Shown: positions 1 to 12,178 of the stretch, one piece after another
How positions within the stretch are numbered: position 1 is the first letter of the stretch
Layout: each line of letters opens with the position of its first letter
Assembly (NCBI RefSeq): GCF_030272615.1
Contig: NC_081406.1
Coordinates: forward strand, 473,924,900 to 473,988,899
Length of the DNA stretch: 64,000 bases
Reading direction: 5' to 3'
DNA from: Cryptomeria japonica
Lineage: Eukaryota; Streptophyta; Pinopsida; Cupressales; Cupressaceae
Position numbers and translations under genes: made by a program
Notes under the pieces: generated by a model
Database searches by the model: none
The model's input: the letters and a program-made list of their open reading frames with translations, nothing else
What the model was told of the DNA's origin: nothing

Positions 1-1277
1 AACACATTTACTTCATGTGTGAGTTTTACTATGTATTTGTCCTCATGTTTGTATGGAGTTTGTATGGGGTACAAGGAGATGATTTTCTATCACTCACTTC
101 GGTGAGACATGGAAAGTCATGATTCTCCTTCACCAGTGTGGTTACCATGTTGGTATATATATGCGTATGTGTCATTTGGTGATGCAAGAAATTGTAGGTA
201 CAAGATACCGACTCCACCTGGCTCCACATGTCTAAGCGCACCTAATTAACCTGATGGAAGTGGAGGAGATAGTCTTAGGACCCTAAATGTCATCCCTGGC
301 CTTGCTTGTTTGTGAGCATTGTCAGTTATTTGTCAATCATGTCGGATTGCCAAGTAGGCCACCTTTTAGATGTTGGTATGCGGGTTATGTCTTTATTTTG
401 TTTAGTTGAGTTTTGCGTGTTATGCATTTTGTGACTTGGTTGAATTCTCCTAAGTGTTGCTTTATGTGAGATTAACTATTAATACCATAGTGTTATTAAT
501 AATTAATGCTTATTGTCATGCATTAATTAAATAAGGATAAATTTTATAGGACCCTTATATTATAAAAATAAAAAAATCAATCTTACCTAAGAATCTAATT
601 AAATCATTTGGTTAATGTATCATATAGTGGATGTTATATTGTGTTATGTGTTTTTGTAAAAAGTCATTAAGACTATTAAAATAATAAATATCTTGATTAA
701 TTTTTAAATTAAAAATTTGAATGTTTTTAAATTTGAGAAAGAAAGTCAATTTGAATTTTATGACAACTAGAATTTTTATAAATAAAGTATTGTGCCTTAA
801 AAAGAGGATTTTGGTAAAAATTCCTTTATATTTGTGAAATTTTTCCAAAAAGGGGAGTTCTTTTCATTTTGGAATTATTTTTCCTCTCTCTGGTGGAATG
901 AGGGTTTTGCTGGAAGTTCTGGTGTTTTGGGAGGATTGGGTGCTCTCCTCCAATTTTTGTTCCAAGAAAGCAATGGAAGGTTGGATTATTAAAATTTTGT
1001 TTTGTTCATTTTGTTTTCATATCTGAGAATGTGTGACTGGAATTGTTTTCTTTCTTTCCCCTTTTCTGTTGAAAAAATTCTTTGTTTGAGGAATTGAATT
1101 AAGGGGGTTTTTAGTTTTCCCAATTTTGGGGAATCAAGAAATTGGCTATGAAATATGGAAGAATAGAAAATATCTTTCGAATTTGTTATCTGAATCATTG
1201 TTTTCAAATTTTGGAATGCATATTATTGAATTATTTGCATTCAATTAATTGCCAAAATTATTTACCCTAGGCAGTGA
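1..1277. other. AT-rich intergenic stretch without recognisable gene
   Basis: Both strands were read in all frames and only short chance ORFs appear (longest about 78 codons, low complexity). No LTR terminus, tRNA-like box or coding motif is visible. It may be decayed repeat, but nothing in it supports a specific call. Confidence 0.5.
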
Positions 1278-1530
1278 TTTTTTTTTTTTATTGGTAAAAG
1301 GCCGAAGTCGAAATTTTTTATTAATCATTAATAAAATTTACAACACTCCACTCATGTGGGCGCCGATAGGAAAGAGTGGAGGCGAGAAAACCTCCGGCCT
1401 TGCCTGGGACCAAAGTCCAGAAGAATCCTACAACTATAATATATAAGAACAAGATTTTTGAAAATTACAATAGCACCCCGAGCTAAGGGTGATCAGGGTG
1501 GGAAGATATTTTATTTCCCTTACAAGCCCC
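1278..1530 (-). repeat. Possible 3' end of a retroposon (minus strand)
   Basis: On the minus strand the sequence ends in TTTTACCAATA followed by a run of twelve A (T run at 1,278-1,289 on the plus strand). This is how many plant LINEs and some SINEs finish. The body is more GC-rich than its surroundings. No matching target duplication was found and no coding motif is seen, so only a truncated retroposon tail is suggested. Confidence 0.25.
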
Positions 1531-2829
1531 TTTTAACATATTACAATTGTCAATGCTCTCCATGTGCCTTGTCTTGAGTTTGAGCTTTGATTTAATGTTG
1601 TTTATAGGTCATTTTAGTAGAGCTATCTTCCTTTCTTTTGTTTAAGATGGCCTTTCTCACCCTGCATGATTAGTTTTCAAACCACTTGCCAAGATTGTTA
1701 GTAAAATTTAATTTTTCTATTTCAAATACTATATTTTATATTACAGTCTAGGATTATTCCTCAGCCATCTATTCAATTAGATTTGCCATTCCAAGATTTA
1801 AACAAAGAAATATAAACAGAGTGTTTCAATTTCCTACTTTAGTGTGTCTTAAAACCTTAACCTCATTTATCTACAAGTGAAAAGTAGTTGATATGATACA
1901 TTCATAAACAGAGATCATAGTAATTCCCTTTTTGAAAAATGCACATCAATAGTTATGAACCACTGATTTACTTCCTTTTGTTTTTGTATCAAGATGCCAT
2001 CCCCAATAATGGATGATATCCTGGATACAATAACAAAAGGGAATAAAGGGGATTATGTCATGCCTGTATCCATGTCAAGATAACTAACACAACCATGTAA
2101 AATCTATACTAAAAGGGCAATAGATAGAAATGGATGAATACCATGGCCGTATTTAACTTTAATTCTCACCCAGAATATTGTGCATGCTTGCCACCTATTA
2201 CCCGTAGTCTGTAGAATTTCAGATAATCTTCCATATATAGATAACATAGCAACAAGTGTCATACAAGTATATTTTAACAGCTTGCAAAAATAATAGATCT
2301 TGCAATTGATGTTCTTAGTTCATATAAGTCTACATATATAGATGTTGAAGGCCTTCATTGTAGACTTTATTAACAAATCCCTCCCTGATTATGTATCCAC
2401 CTATATGAGTATATACCTATATATGAATATATACAAATGACTATATTCATATATATGAGTATATATTCATATATATGAATATAAAAAATAGAGTATGAAT
2501 ATACCAGCCAATCCTCAATATGTGTAGGAGTATATGAATATGAACAACAATAGTAACTAAAATGAAAGGTCAGAGCTAATCTCATGAAATGGGTATGAGT
2601 AAAACCATAAATTTAATAGTAAAATCACACTATTATATTGAATTTAAATCAACTATGTTTATCCTTAAGATATGGCGAGATTAATATTTCTTTCAAAGTT
2701 TGTATTGTCCATAAGCTAACATTGTTTTTCTTAATTTAGTAATAAGCTAGAGTACCAAGCTAAGCATAATATAAAGTGACAAGGAAGAAAAAAAATTGTC
2801 ACATCTTTTGTCTAGGATCCATAGCCACC
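1531..2829. other. AT-rich sequence without recognisable gene
   Basis: No protein family or repeat unit is recognisable. Positions 2,400-2,500 hold an imperfect run of TATATGAATATA-type units that creates a spurious tyrosine/isoleucine-rich ORF. Confidence 0.5.
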
Positions 2830-3430
2830 TTATTCTGAGCTTGAAGGGGAAGGGGTCACCCGTTCCCCATCATCCAGTCTGAAGCCCTCTTCCTTTAAGA
2901 AGTCCTCGAGCCAAGTAGTCTTTGGCGGGTTCCTCACATGAAATAAGTGAAACATGAAATTAACATTCCCATTCACTTCAACAATCCTTTCCATGGTAAA
3001 TTCTTCCTCATCCATAGTGATAATGGGGAGTCTAGGCACCAGCCTGTTGTTTCTCAAAAAAAACATCATAATCTCTTGGCCTTGGTATGGTCCAATCATT
3101 GTCAATATTGACAAAAAACCTCTCCATTTCGCCCAAGATCAAGGCTATGAAGATCTCCTTGCATAGAGCGCTTGTGTCTTCTCTGTTCTTGGTGAAGAAC
3201 ATCATAATGGCCAAAAACACGGCCGCCACATCAAAGTTTGCCCTAGTTCGGTTAGAGTTTGTGAGATAGTCTGAGCCAAGGATGTTCTCTATATCATCTA
3301 GTACTAAGGCATGAGGAAAGTGAATAATTCATTTGAGGCAATCCCTGGTGATGACCCCATCGAAGGCCATTTGCCTCTTTGAGTTGATCAGTCTAATAGG
3401 GGTATCCATATCTGGTTTAACTTAGATCCA
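2830..3430 (-). pseudogene. Fragment of a retroelement-associated protein of unknown function
   Basis: Reading the minus strand from about 3,430 to 2,830 gives a protein-like sequence with two in-frame stops and one frameshift. The first part includes MDTPIRLIN and DVAAVFLAIMMFFTKN. After a frameshift at an A/T run near 3,055-3,062 it continues as IITMDEEEFTMERIVEVNG and ends with a Ser-rich tail at 2,830. Composition and layout (alternating hydrophobic and acidic segments, no catalytic motif) resemble the larger unknown ORFs at 34.8-38.2 kb and 62.4-64 kb, but I could not align it residue by residue. I do not recognise a named domain. It has no start codon in context and no flanking LTRs, so it is a relic. 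Function unknown. Confidence 0.4.
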
Positions 3431-4043
3431 GGAGGTATCAATGACATAGAACTAGATAGGCCTAAATTGGTCATGAAGCTTATTAATTTTACCATGAAGG
3501 CTTGGCTTAATAGTCACGCTAGATAATTATGTTAATGATTGAAGTGTCACATCCTTTCTTTAATCTTGCATACTTTCATCCCCTTCAGACATCTCTAATT
3601 AATTTAGTATAATGGCCAAATCTTTAGATGAAGATCTGCCTGTGAAGATATCATTTTTGAGTTTCCTTTTCTTTAATTAAAAGCCACAATCATATTTTGG
3701 CTAATGTCCTTTCGATTTTCCAACTAAGACAGCCAGTTAATACCCTGTTCATTGGGACTTTAACCTGCCATAATGGCCCAGATCTCTCTGAGATCAAATA
3801 TGTAATGATGACCGAACAATTTGATTTAGAGTATTGATTTTCCATAATATTATAAATATTTGAATTTGAATATACCCATCATAAGGAGCTAATGATTATC
3901 CTAAACCAAGTGATATGAGTATAAGTATAAGGAATATGCTTGAGACTGAAGTTGAAATATAAAGAATATATATTTTAACATGTGATAAGTGATGTATAAA
4001 TAATAAACAGAGTGAGTATAAAATATATATAAATATATGAGAT

Positions 4044-4045
<2 letters not shown>
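3431..4045. other. No gene seen
   Basis: Scattered short ORFs only. It might contain the far-decayed N-terminal part of the minus-strand relic next to it, but I could not follow the frame beyond about 3,430. Confidence 0.4.

Positions 4046-4114
<69 letters not shown>
4046..4114. repeat. (AT)n microsatellite
   Basis: Alternating A/T, interrupted by one AAATAT near 4,085. It produces an artefactual Ile/Tyr ORF on the minus strand. Confidence 0.9.
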
Positions 4115-4118
<4 letters not shown>

Positions 4119-4279
4119 TATATATTTATATATATAATAGACAATAAATTAAAATTAATATGCAGATTTGGTGTCAGTATTCTTGAAAGAGTATGATTGT
4201 AAGTATAATATATATATTATAAGATATATAACATATAAGACTATATATATATATAATATATATTTAATATTTATTATAT

Positions 4280-4297
4280 ATGTGTGTGTGTGTGTGT
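4280..4297. repeat. (GT)9 microsatellite
   Basis: Nine uninterrupted TG/GT units inside a longer AT-rich tract. Confidence 0.85.
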
Positions 4298-4657
4298 AAG
4301 TTATATAATATATAGGTATAATATATATAGTATAATATATAAATTATAAAATAAGAGCCTACAGGTATTTCATTTGTTAAATGAGGATGTTTCAGTGTAT
4401 ATGACTGTTCGGTGTAATATTAATATTTATATATGTTCTATCTGTATATGTTAATAAATTTGTGTCAATTTTAATAATCTCTTTAAATTTATGCAGAAAG
4501 AGTGTCTATAGTCTCTTCTTGGTGGCTCACCCAAAATACTGTGTAAAAAGTCAATGTGATTACTGTATATTTTTATAACAAAAGTTTAATGCTAGTGGTA
4601 AGTCAATATATATCTAAAATGATGTATGTATATAAACTCATATAATCAGTATATATA

Positions 4658-4660
<3 letters not shown>

Positions 4661-4747
<87 letters not shown>
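4661..4747. repeat. (AT)n microsatellite, about 87 bp
   Basis: A nearly pure AT dinucleotide run. It lies about 230 bp beyond the 3' end of the minus-strand LINE and may postdate it. Confidence 0.9.
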
Positions 4748-4753
<6 letters not shown>

Positions 4754-4989
4754 TGTATATATATATGTGTGTGTTTATATGAGTGATTATAAATGGGTTT
4801 ATATATATAGAGTGTTCTAAGCAGCAAGTGTAAAAGGTTGTTTTAGATATATAATCCTTATCACCTACCCCTAATATTAGACTCAGACATTCTCTATGTA
4901 TATAATGGGATGATATGTTTGGTCAATTTGTGGATAAATCTGTATAAATGTTGTTATTTTTATAGGTTGTGTATCATTTTAAAATCTTG

Positions 4990-7900
4990 TTAAGGATAGA
5001 TGCCAGGGGCCACATGGATCATTGTTTTGCCATTTGCCCCTATGTTAGCTAGGTAGTCGGCCCTTTTGTTTCCCTCTTTGTAGATGTGGTTATAGATGAC
5101 TCTATCAAATGTTTTGATGTCCGCCAGTATCTTAGTTAGGGATGCATTTAGCTTCCAATTAGGCATTGCCCCTTTTCTTAGGGCATTAATGATTATTGTT
5201 GAGTCCCCTTCAATTTTAATCCTCTTTATATTTAGTATTTTGCATAGATTTATACCTTCTGCTAATGCTTTCAGCTCTACTTCATTGTTTGTGCTTTTGC
5301 CCATGGGTATGGCCATGTGAGCCAGTTCTTCTCCTTTTGAATTGTGAAGGCAACATCCAAGTCCAGCATCTCCCGAATTGCCCCTAGATGCCCCATCAAA
5401 GTTAAGCTTAACCCATCCAGCTTTAGGGGGTAGCCACTTACATTCTGCACGTTTTGTGTTGTTGGGTGTTGGACCTTTCCCTATGAAAGGTGGAATCCTT
5501 AGCCCCTTCCACCTTAGTCTCATCTTTTCATCCCAATAGGACATGTTGACATCCCTCTAACTGTTAGAGATTTGGTTATTTACCATTTCTATTATGGTAG
5601 CTTCGATTTTATTGGTTAGTTGGGCCCAATGCATTTTACTATCTTTGAAAATCCTCTTGTTTCTCTCCTTCCAGATTTCTGAGATCACTAAGGAGGGGGC
5701 TATGACCCATAGATTTTCATACATACATCCTATGTTCTGAATGTGCCATGCATGGAATATGTCAGAGAGAGTGCTAGGAATAAGGGTATACCAATTCAGT
5801 TGTTTTTTCAACCAACCCCAGTAATTGTGTGCATATTCACAGGTTAACAGTATATGATTAGTATTTTCTTCCTCATTTTCGCATAATGGGCATCTGCTGG
5901 GGACCTCAAATCCTAGTTTCCTAAAGGTTTCATTGGTGAGGATCCTATTTTGTATTGCTAACCATGCAAATAGGCCAGCCTTCGGTAGGCACCTTTTATC
6001 CCAACAAAGCATTAGGGGCAGGTTAGTGCTTGGGTTATTCTTTTTTATTAACAGGTGTTTATATCCCTCCTTAGTTTCATACTTCCCCTTCTTGGATCCT
6101 TCCCACATTAGTTTATCTTTTTTAGAATTTAATGCAGGGTTTCTTGAGGCTAGGATATGTGCTAAGAGGGATCTCTCATGGTCTGGTAGGCCAAAATTAT
6201 TCAATGATTTCCATCTCCATTGTTTGAGGCCTTCAATGTTGTATTCTTCCACATAGTCTCTCACTTTGTCTCCCCATTGCTCTTCAAAGATGGGTATAAT
6301 TTTAATAAAGTTATGAAGTTTGTTGATGGCTGTTTGTGCCCCCCATGAATCTCTCTAGAATAAGGAATCCTCCCCATTTCCTAAATTCCATGTTAGCTTG
6401 CCCGTTATGATATCTCTACAACCAATCATAAAAGTTTCAAATTGTGGATCCTTTATGTGGATGGACTATCCTGAAGATGATTGTGGGATCCGAGTTGTGA
6501 AAGTATTTTTTATAAAGGATCCTTGCCCATTTGAGGTTTGGGTTATTATACATTCTCCATATTAGTTTTTCTCCAAGAGCCCTACATTGAATTTTTAGAT
6601 CTTTGATACCTAAACCCCCAAGATCTTTAGGTAGGCATATCTTTTCCCAGGCTACCAATGGGAGTTTGAATTTGTCTTCAGAACCTTGCCAGAAGAATGT
6701 CCTGATATGTTTTGTAATTTCCTTTCTTTTGGTTGAGGGCCAATCCATGCATGAAAGTTGGTATATTGGTATCGCTAAGAGAACCAACTTAATCATGGTG
6801 GCATTTCTAGCTGAGGATAACCATTTCCCTTTCCATGAGGAGACCCTATTTGTAATTTTGGAGACCACCTGATCCCATAATTTGGATGATCTATTCCCTT
6901 TGTCTAGGGGAATTCCTAGGTATTTACATGGTAATTCCCCTATACTGTATTTAAGAATGTTTATGATTTTCCTTTGGAGTTCTTTATCTGTGTTGAAAAA
7001 GATAATGTTGGATTTTGAAGTGTTGATTTCCTATCTAGAAATCATAGTGTAGTTGTTTAAGATTTTTTTAAGTGTTTTCGCTTCTATTGTATTGCTCTAT
7101 CCAAACAACATGGTATCATCAACAAATTGTTGATGGGTTATTGGTTCCATGTCTGATGTAATTTTTATACCCTTTAACTGTTGTATTTCTCTTACCTTAT
7201 TAATCATCCTTCCCAATGATTCTACCATGATGATAAAAAGAAAGGGGGAAAGGGGGTCACCCTGTCTGAGTCCTCTTGAAATTTCAAAGAATCCTTCTGA
7301 GGCCCCATTGACTAAGATTGATACTCTAGGTGTTGCTATGCATTCATATATTAGATTGACCCATTGCTTATTAAACCCAAATGATTCAAGACATTTACAT
7401 AGAAAGTACCAATCTACTTTGTCATATGCCTTTTTAATATCTAATTTTATCATCATACTCAATTCCTTATTATTTTGTACTGAGTGGATTGCTTCTTGAG
7501 CAATGATTATGCCATCTTAAATAGATCTACCTAGCACAAAGCTAGTCTGTTCCTCACTAATGATTGTGGGGAGGAGTTTGTAAAGTCTATTTGCAATTGT
7601 TTTTGTGAGTAATTTATAAAGGGTATTGCATAATGCTATTGGTCGGAAATCCTCAAAATAGTCCACTATTTCCTTTTTTGGAATCAAAGCTATGATTGTG
7701 TTATTTAGTTCTCTTAGAATCTTTCCTGAATTTCTCATCTCTTCCAGTGCTTCTATAATTTCTTCCCCCATGAAGTTCCAGCATTTTTGAAAAAAGTGTG
7801 CTGGGAATCCATCAGGGCTAGGAGCCTTATCTGTTCCCATTTGGAATAAATTTGTTTCTACTTCCTCCCTAGATAGTTTTTTATCAAGCATTAGGTTGTG

Positions 7901-9200
7901 TTCCTTAGAGATTAACTTGGGAATGCATTTTAAGAATTCACTCTCTTTTGTCCACCTAGATCCCTCTTTGTTATTGAGGATATTTTCAAAATACCATACT
8001 GCTTCTTTTGCTATACTATCAGAGTCCTCACTAAAGCTTCCTGAATTTAATTTTATTCTATTGATCCTATTTATAGCTCTCTGTTGTTTTGTGTTGTTGT
8101 GGAAGAAGCTTGTATTTCTGTCCCCAGCTTCCAACCAGTGTTTCTTGGATTTTTGTTTCCAAAATATTTCTTATGTTGCTAGGATTTCCTCGTATTGGGC
8201 TAAGTTGGTTTTTTCCTTTAGGTAAAGTGTGTTATCCATCCCATGCTTGATTACCTCTTCATTAGTTTTTTTCATTTCTATCTCAATTTCCTTTTTTTTT
8301 TGTGAAGATGTTTCCAAAGTGCATTCTGTTCCATATTGTTAATTGTTTCTTTATCTTTTTTAATTTGGTAACTACTTTGAAAGTTTTGGAGCCTATAACT
8401 TTTGTTTCTTTCCACCATTTTTCTATTAGTTGTATTAAGTTTTCATCCCTGAGCCACATTATTTCAAAGCAAAAAGGGGTTTTGGTTGGCTTTAGTTCTT
8501 CTATTATGGTCAATTGGACCGGGAAATGGTCCGATCCTAAGAATGGGAGAACCGAGGATTCATAAGACTGTGTGAGATTTCCACTAAGGAAGAATCTGTC
8601 CAGTTTTTCTGCTATGTTGCAGAAACCTTGTCTTCTATTATTCCAAGTAAAGGCTTCATTTTTTGTCTTGAATTCCATCAAGTTACACTTATGTGTCCAT
8701 TCTTTGAAATCTTGAATTGTTTGGGAAATTTTTTTATCACTCCCCCCCCATTTTTCCTTGGGGTCTAAGATGGCATTGAAATCCCTACCTATTATGTATG
8801 TTTGATCCATGTCAATTGATAGGAAGTCCTCAATTTCATTCCATACTTGTCTTTTTGCTTGTGTTTGGATAGGTCCATATACATTTATTATAATAAATTT
8901 TAAGTTGCTTTTAATTCTTATAGCCCAGCCACACATCCAGTTTGGGCTCTTGCTAATTAGCTTAAAGGATATTAGCCTAGGATCCCATATGATGGCCAAC
9001 CCACCTGAGGCTCCGCAAGTAGTTTGACCTTCCATTTCTCTGATACCTAATTTTTTGTTGAATTTTGTCATCTCATTGTTACTTAATTTAGTTTCCTATA
9101 TTAAAAATATATTTGGATTGAATTTAGCTATGCAACATTTGAAGATACATTGCTTGTTAGGGGCATTCAGGCCCCTAACATTCCAAGTAAGGAGTTTCAT
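4990..9200 (-). pseudogene. LINE ORF2: endonuclease - reverse transcriptase - zf-RVT - RNase H, degenerate
   Basis: It starts at ATG 9,200 with MKLLTWNVRGLN, the N-terminus of an exonuclease/endonuclease/phosphatase (APE-type) domain that nicks target DNA; GRDFNAIL and GSDHFPVQL follow. A frameshift at the T run near 8,290 leads into the RT, which copies RNA at the nick: DKAPSPDGFPAHFF, FRPIALCN, LDIKKAYDKVDW, GLRQGDPLSPFLF and the catalytic QFVDD at 7,115-7,126. A second frame change lies near 6,437. zf-RVT follows (CPLC...HILLTC, near 5,880), then RNase H at 5,544-4,990 with all four acidic positions visible (NFDGAS, NNEVELKA, EGDSTI, NKRADYLAN). The RNase H segment is open over 184 codons. 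In-frame stops at IFLI*ETK, RSI*DG, FG*SNT and others mostly replace Gln or Trp. No function is expected from this copy. Confidence 0.85.
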
Positions 9201-9366
9201 ATCTCCTTGGGAAGGTCCTTCCCCTTCCCTACATCAAAAAGGTTTGTGATTTTAATCTGGCCAGTAGCACTTCCTTCTTTGATTAGTAATTCTGCAATTG
9301 ATTTTCTTCCTCTCTTTTTTAGTTCAGTAGCATAATCCGAGGGTGAGCAGGTTTCAATGGTTTTAG

Positions 9367-11385
9367 CTATCCCCAGGTTGTCCATCTTTCCATTACTTCA
9401 TCATATTTATGGTTTTGTAACTCTTCCATGGTTACATTATGTTTGAATAATTTTCTTGCTAACAATTCTTTTTGTAATGCTAATTCTTCCTCATCTGCTA
9501 TTTCATTTATGAATAGCTCCATGAGGTCATTTGTAACTTCATTGCCAACATACTCAAGGATGATTTTGTTTTCTCTTTCAATCCTTTCTTCCCTTTCTAT
9601 ATCATTTTCATTGTTTTTATTACTGGATTTCTTTTTCTTTTTACCTTTTCCTTTTTTATTTTTTTCCCTTTTTTGTTCTTGTTCTTTTTCTTTTTTTTTA
9701 GAGCATCTTGCCTTCTCTATTGTGTGTGGTGTGGGATAGTTTTCTAATTCCTCAATGTTTTCATCCTTATTTCCGTTATCTTCTATTGTTTCCTCCTAAT
9801 TATCAACATTTTCTCCACTCATTAGGGATCTATTTTCTTTTCCATTATCTTTGCTATGTTCCCTTGTATCATTGTTTATAGATGGTGGAGTTGCTTCTTG
9901 TTCAGAGCATTCTATGTTCTCTATATCTTTTCCTCCTTGTTCAACTACTGGTTTCCCTGGTTTAAAAATGTTATGTTTGTTTCCTATCTTTGTTTTATCT
10001 TTTTCATATTCTTCCATTTTTTGATTGTCTACTGGTTCCTTAGCCTTGGGGTTTTGTTTATGGAGCACAAATCCTCCATTTGGGTTGAATTTTATGTTTA
10101 TACCTTTATCAACTACAGGATCTTTTTTTGTCTTAATACTTTTTCTCTCATTATTTTGTTCAAGGAAGATAACTTCCTTGGCTGTGATATCACCCGTAAA
10201 GATCTCTGGTTCGATCTGGTATATCGAGTGGTTTGTAATAATTTTGATGGGTTCTAATTTCTGTTTGTTTATCTCAACGTTGGCTAATATTTTTATGTCA
10301 GAGGAATCCTTGTAATTCTCCTCCATACCCTCAAATCCTCCTAAAAAATCCCCTAATTTTTTTAGATTATGATCGTGAATCAATTCTACCAGCATTTTAG
10401 GGAGCCGAACCCATTTAGGCACCCTATGCTTTTCAAAATCTTTGGGTGAGAAATTAGGTTTCCAATTAAAAAATTTGAAACAATAACCTTTAAAGAATCT
10501 GTGATTATTCCTAAGTAAATGATTTTTAAGTTCATATGAATTGCATTAAATAAACAGAAAATCATCTTCCAAACAAGTGATACTTATCTGGTTTTTCGTG
10601 GCGGTTCTCAGCCAATGGAGGACATCAGAGGTCGACTCTCCAAATCCATACCATTTGCCAAAGATTATGTATTCATTGTAGCAATCCCACAATTCATTTG
10701 TATGTTCATTGCTTATTATCACTATGTTATCCACTCTATTGTACGATGACTTCTGAGTGTTGTTTAAGCTTTGTTTAGGGTTATTTCCTTCATTGCACTG
10801 AGTTTGGACCACTGACTTTGAGATGATCGTGGTGGGTTTTCTTAACCCTAATTTTATTTTGTTTACACTTGATGCAACATCATTTTGGGCTCAAGAGAAT
10901 TTCTCCACACAGATGTATGGTAAATATATAACACTGCCTTTATTAGGGTAACAATTTTCCTGAGAAGCCTTCGGAATGGTAAGAAATTCCTTTCTCCTCT
11001 GTGTTAAAGAATTTTCCTGTCTATTTAATGGTGCCCTAGGGTTCCGTTGTGTCCTTCTCCAAACTGGATTAGTTATCATAATTGAGGAAGATGCTAATTC
11101 ACCTGTCTTCCTCTGGCCGGCTGGGGGACCCCTTGGAACCCCGACTACCCTTTTGCATATATCATTAAGCTGTAAATTAATCAAATTTGCTCCTGTAGCA
11201 TATGATTGAGAGGCATTCATAACTGCAAATCTATTTGAGGTGCCCACAACATTTTTATGGACCTTATATAAATTTAATCCATTTTTCCAATCACAATTTT
11301 TCCTCCCCTGCATTCGAGGGTGTTTCATGGGTTTTGCAGAAATGAATCTGCTTTTCACATATACATCTGCTATTCGCATTTTCAC
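9367..11385 (-). pseudogene. LINE ORF1 with DUF4283-like domain, degenerate
   Basis: One frame runs from ATG 11,385 to a TAG at 9,367, about 672 codons, interrupted by in-frame stops at 10,891, 10,546 and 9,796. The middle (10,560-10,330) reads LEDDFLFI, then a Trp-Lys-Pro-Asn segment (WKPNFSP) and VPKWVRLPKML, the typical layout of the DUF4283 domain found at the N-terminus of plant LINE ORF1 RNA-binding proteins. The C-terminal third is lysine-rich (KKGKGKKKKK near 9,650), then acidic and helical (LMELFINEIADEEELALQKE). The spacer to ORF2 is 166 bp. The N-terminal 164 codons before the first stop match nothing I recognise. It probably coated LINE RNA when intact. Confidence 0.75.
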
Positions 11386-11400
11386 TTAAATGGAATATTT

Positions 11401-11689
11401 TCTTGATACCCTGGGCAGTGATTTTATCCTGCTATTTTAATTTTTTATCTGGACAGAGGGTTTTAGTTGTTGTTTAGATTTCATTATTTAAGTTATCAAA
11501 TTAAAATTGTTGGTTTGTTGTTCTTATACAATTCTGTTTGTCTAGTTCTTTTTGTACTTTCTATTTGATTATATAGAGAAAAGGGAAATAAATTTTTTGC
11601 TGATTTATTAAATGTGGGGGGGCTATGATTTTGGAGTTTTTGTTTAAAAAATATTTTTATTTTTATTTTTGGGGGGGCTTTTGGTACCC
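11401..11689. other. 5' flank or 5' UTR of the minus LINE
   Basis: No coding motif. It includes short G and T homopolymers (near 11,615 and 11,650). The 5' limit of the LINE may fall anywhere here. Confidence 0.3.
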
Positions 11690-11910
11690 TATGGGCAACC
11701 ACACCCATGGGTACCCATGTTGTGGGTGTCGTGGGCACTCTATAGCCATGGGCACTCCATGAGAACACATGTTGTGGGTGTCGTGGGCACTTCACAGCCA
11801 TGGGCACCCCATGGGAACCCACGTTGTGGGTGCCATGGCACTCCATAGTCGTAGGGGCCCTTGGGGGAACCCACACGATGTGGGTGATGTGGCACACCCA
11901 TCATGTGGGC
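11690..11910. repeat. GC-rich minisatellite, ~52-bp unit, about four copies
   Basis: The core CATGTTGTGGGTGTCGTGGG recurs with mutations at 11,716, 11,768, 11,820 and about 11,873, a spacing of 52-54 bp. Each unit also carries GCCATGGGCAC(T/C)CCATG, which is itself partly palindromic. The block is much more GC-rich than its surroundings. It yields long ORFs on both strands that are products of the repeat, not genes. Confidence 0.85.
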
Positions 11911-12123
11911 CACATACCACTGCTTTCCTCCTCCCCATTTTGTGGGGCCCACTAGTAGTTAAAGAAAAAATAATATTTAAGAATTTTTTTGATATATATA
12001 TATATTTATTAATTAGTATGTTTTCTTTTTTAAATTATGTGTTTAAAATATACTTACTGGTAAATTATATTTAATTTAATCAGTTTTGAATCAGTTAATT
12101 TGGTATTTGGAATATTTGATTTT

Positions 12124-12125
<2 letters not shown>

Positions 12126-12177
<52 letters not shown>
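12126..12177. repeat. (GT)26 microsatellite
   Basis: An uninterrupted TG dinucleotide run, preceded by AT-rich sequence. Confidence 0.95.

Positions 12178-12178
<1 letters not shown>

Larger units (their letters stand above)
4978..11400 (-). mobile_element. LINE retrotransposon (minus strand), nearly full length, RNase H-bearing
   Basis: Two long ORF remnants lie in the order expected of a plant L1-type LINE: ORF1 (DUF4283-like, 11,385-9,367), then ORF2 (endonuclease, RT, zf-RVT zinc finger, RNase H, 9,200-4,990). The 3' end is placed just past the ORF2 stop, where the minus strand runs into AAGATTTTAAAATG. No clean poly(A) or target duplication could be fixed, so both ends are approximate. 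The copy is dead: several in-frame stops and at least two frameshifts in ORF2. Confidence 0.85.

Noticed and set aside
1255-1280. An ~18-bp near match between ACCCTAGGCAGTGATTTT here and ACCCTGGGCAGTGATTTT at about 11,404
   Set aside because: Too short to interpret; the flanking sequences do not match.
4046-4827. Ile/Tyr-rich ORFs on the minus strand
   Set aside because: They are translations of AT microsatellites.
11496-12074. Long overlapping ORFs on both strands rich in Pro, Thr and His
   Set aside because: They come from the 52-bp minisatellite, whose length is close to a multiple of three.
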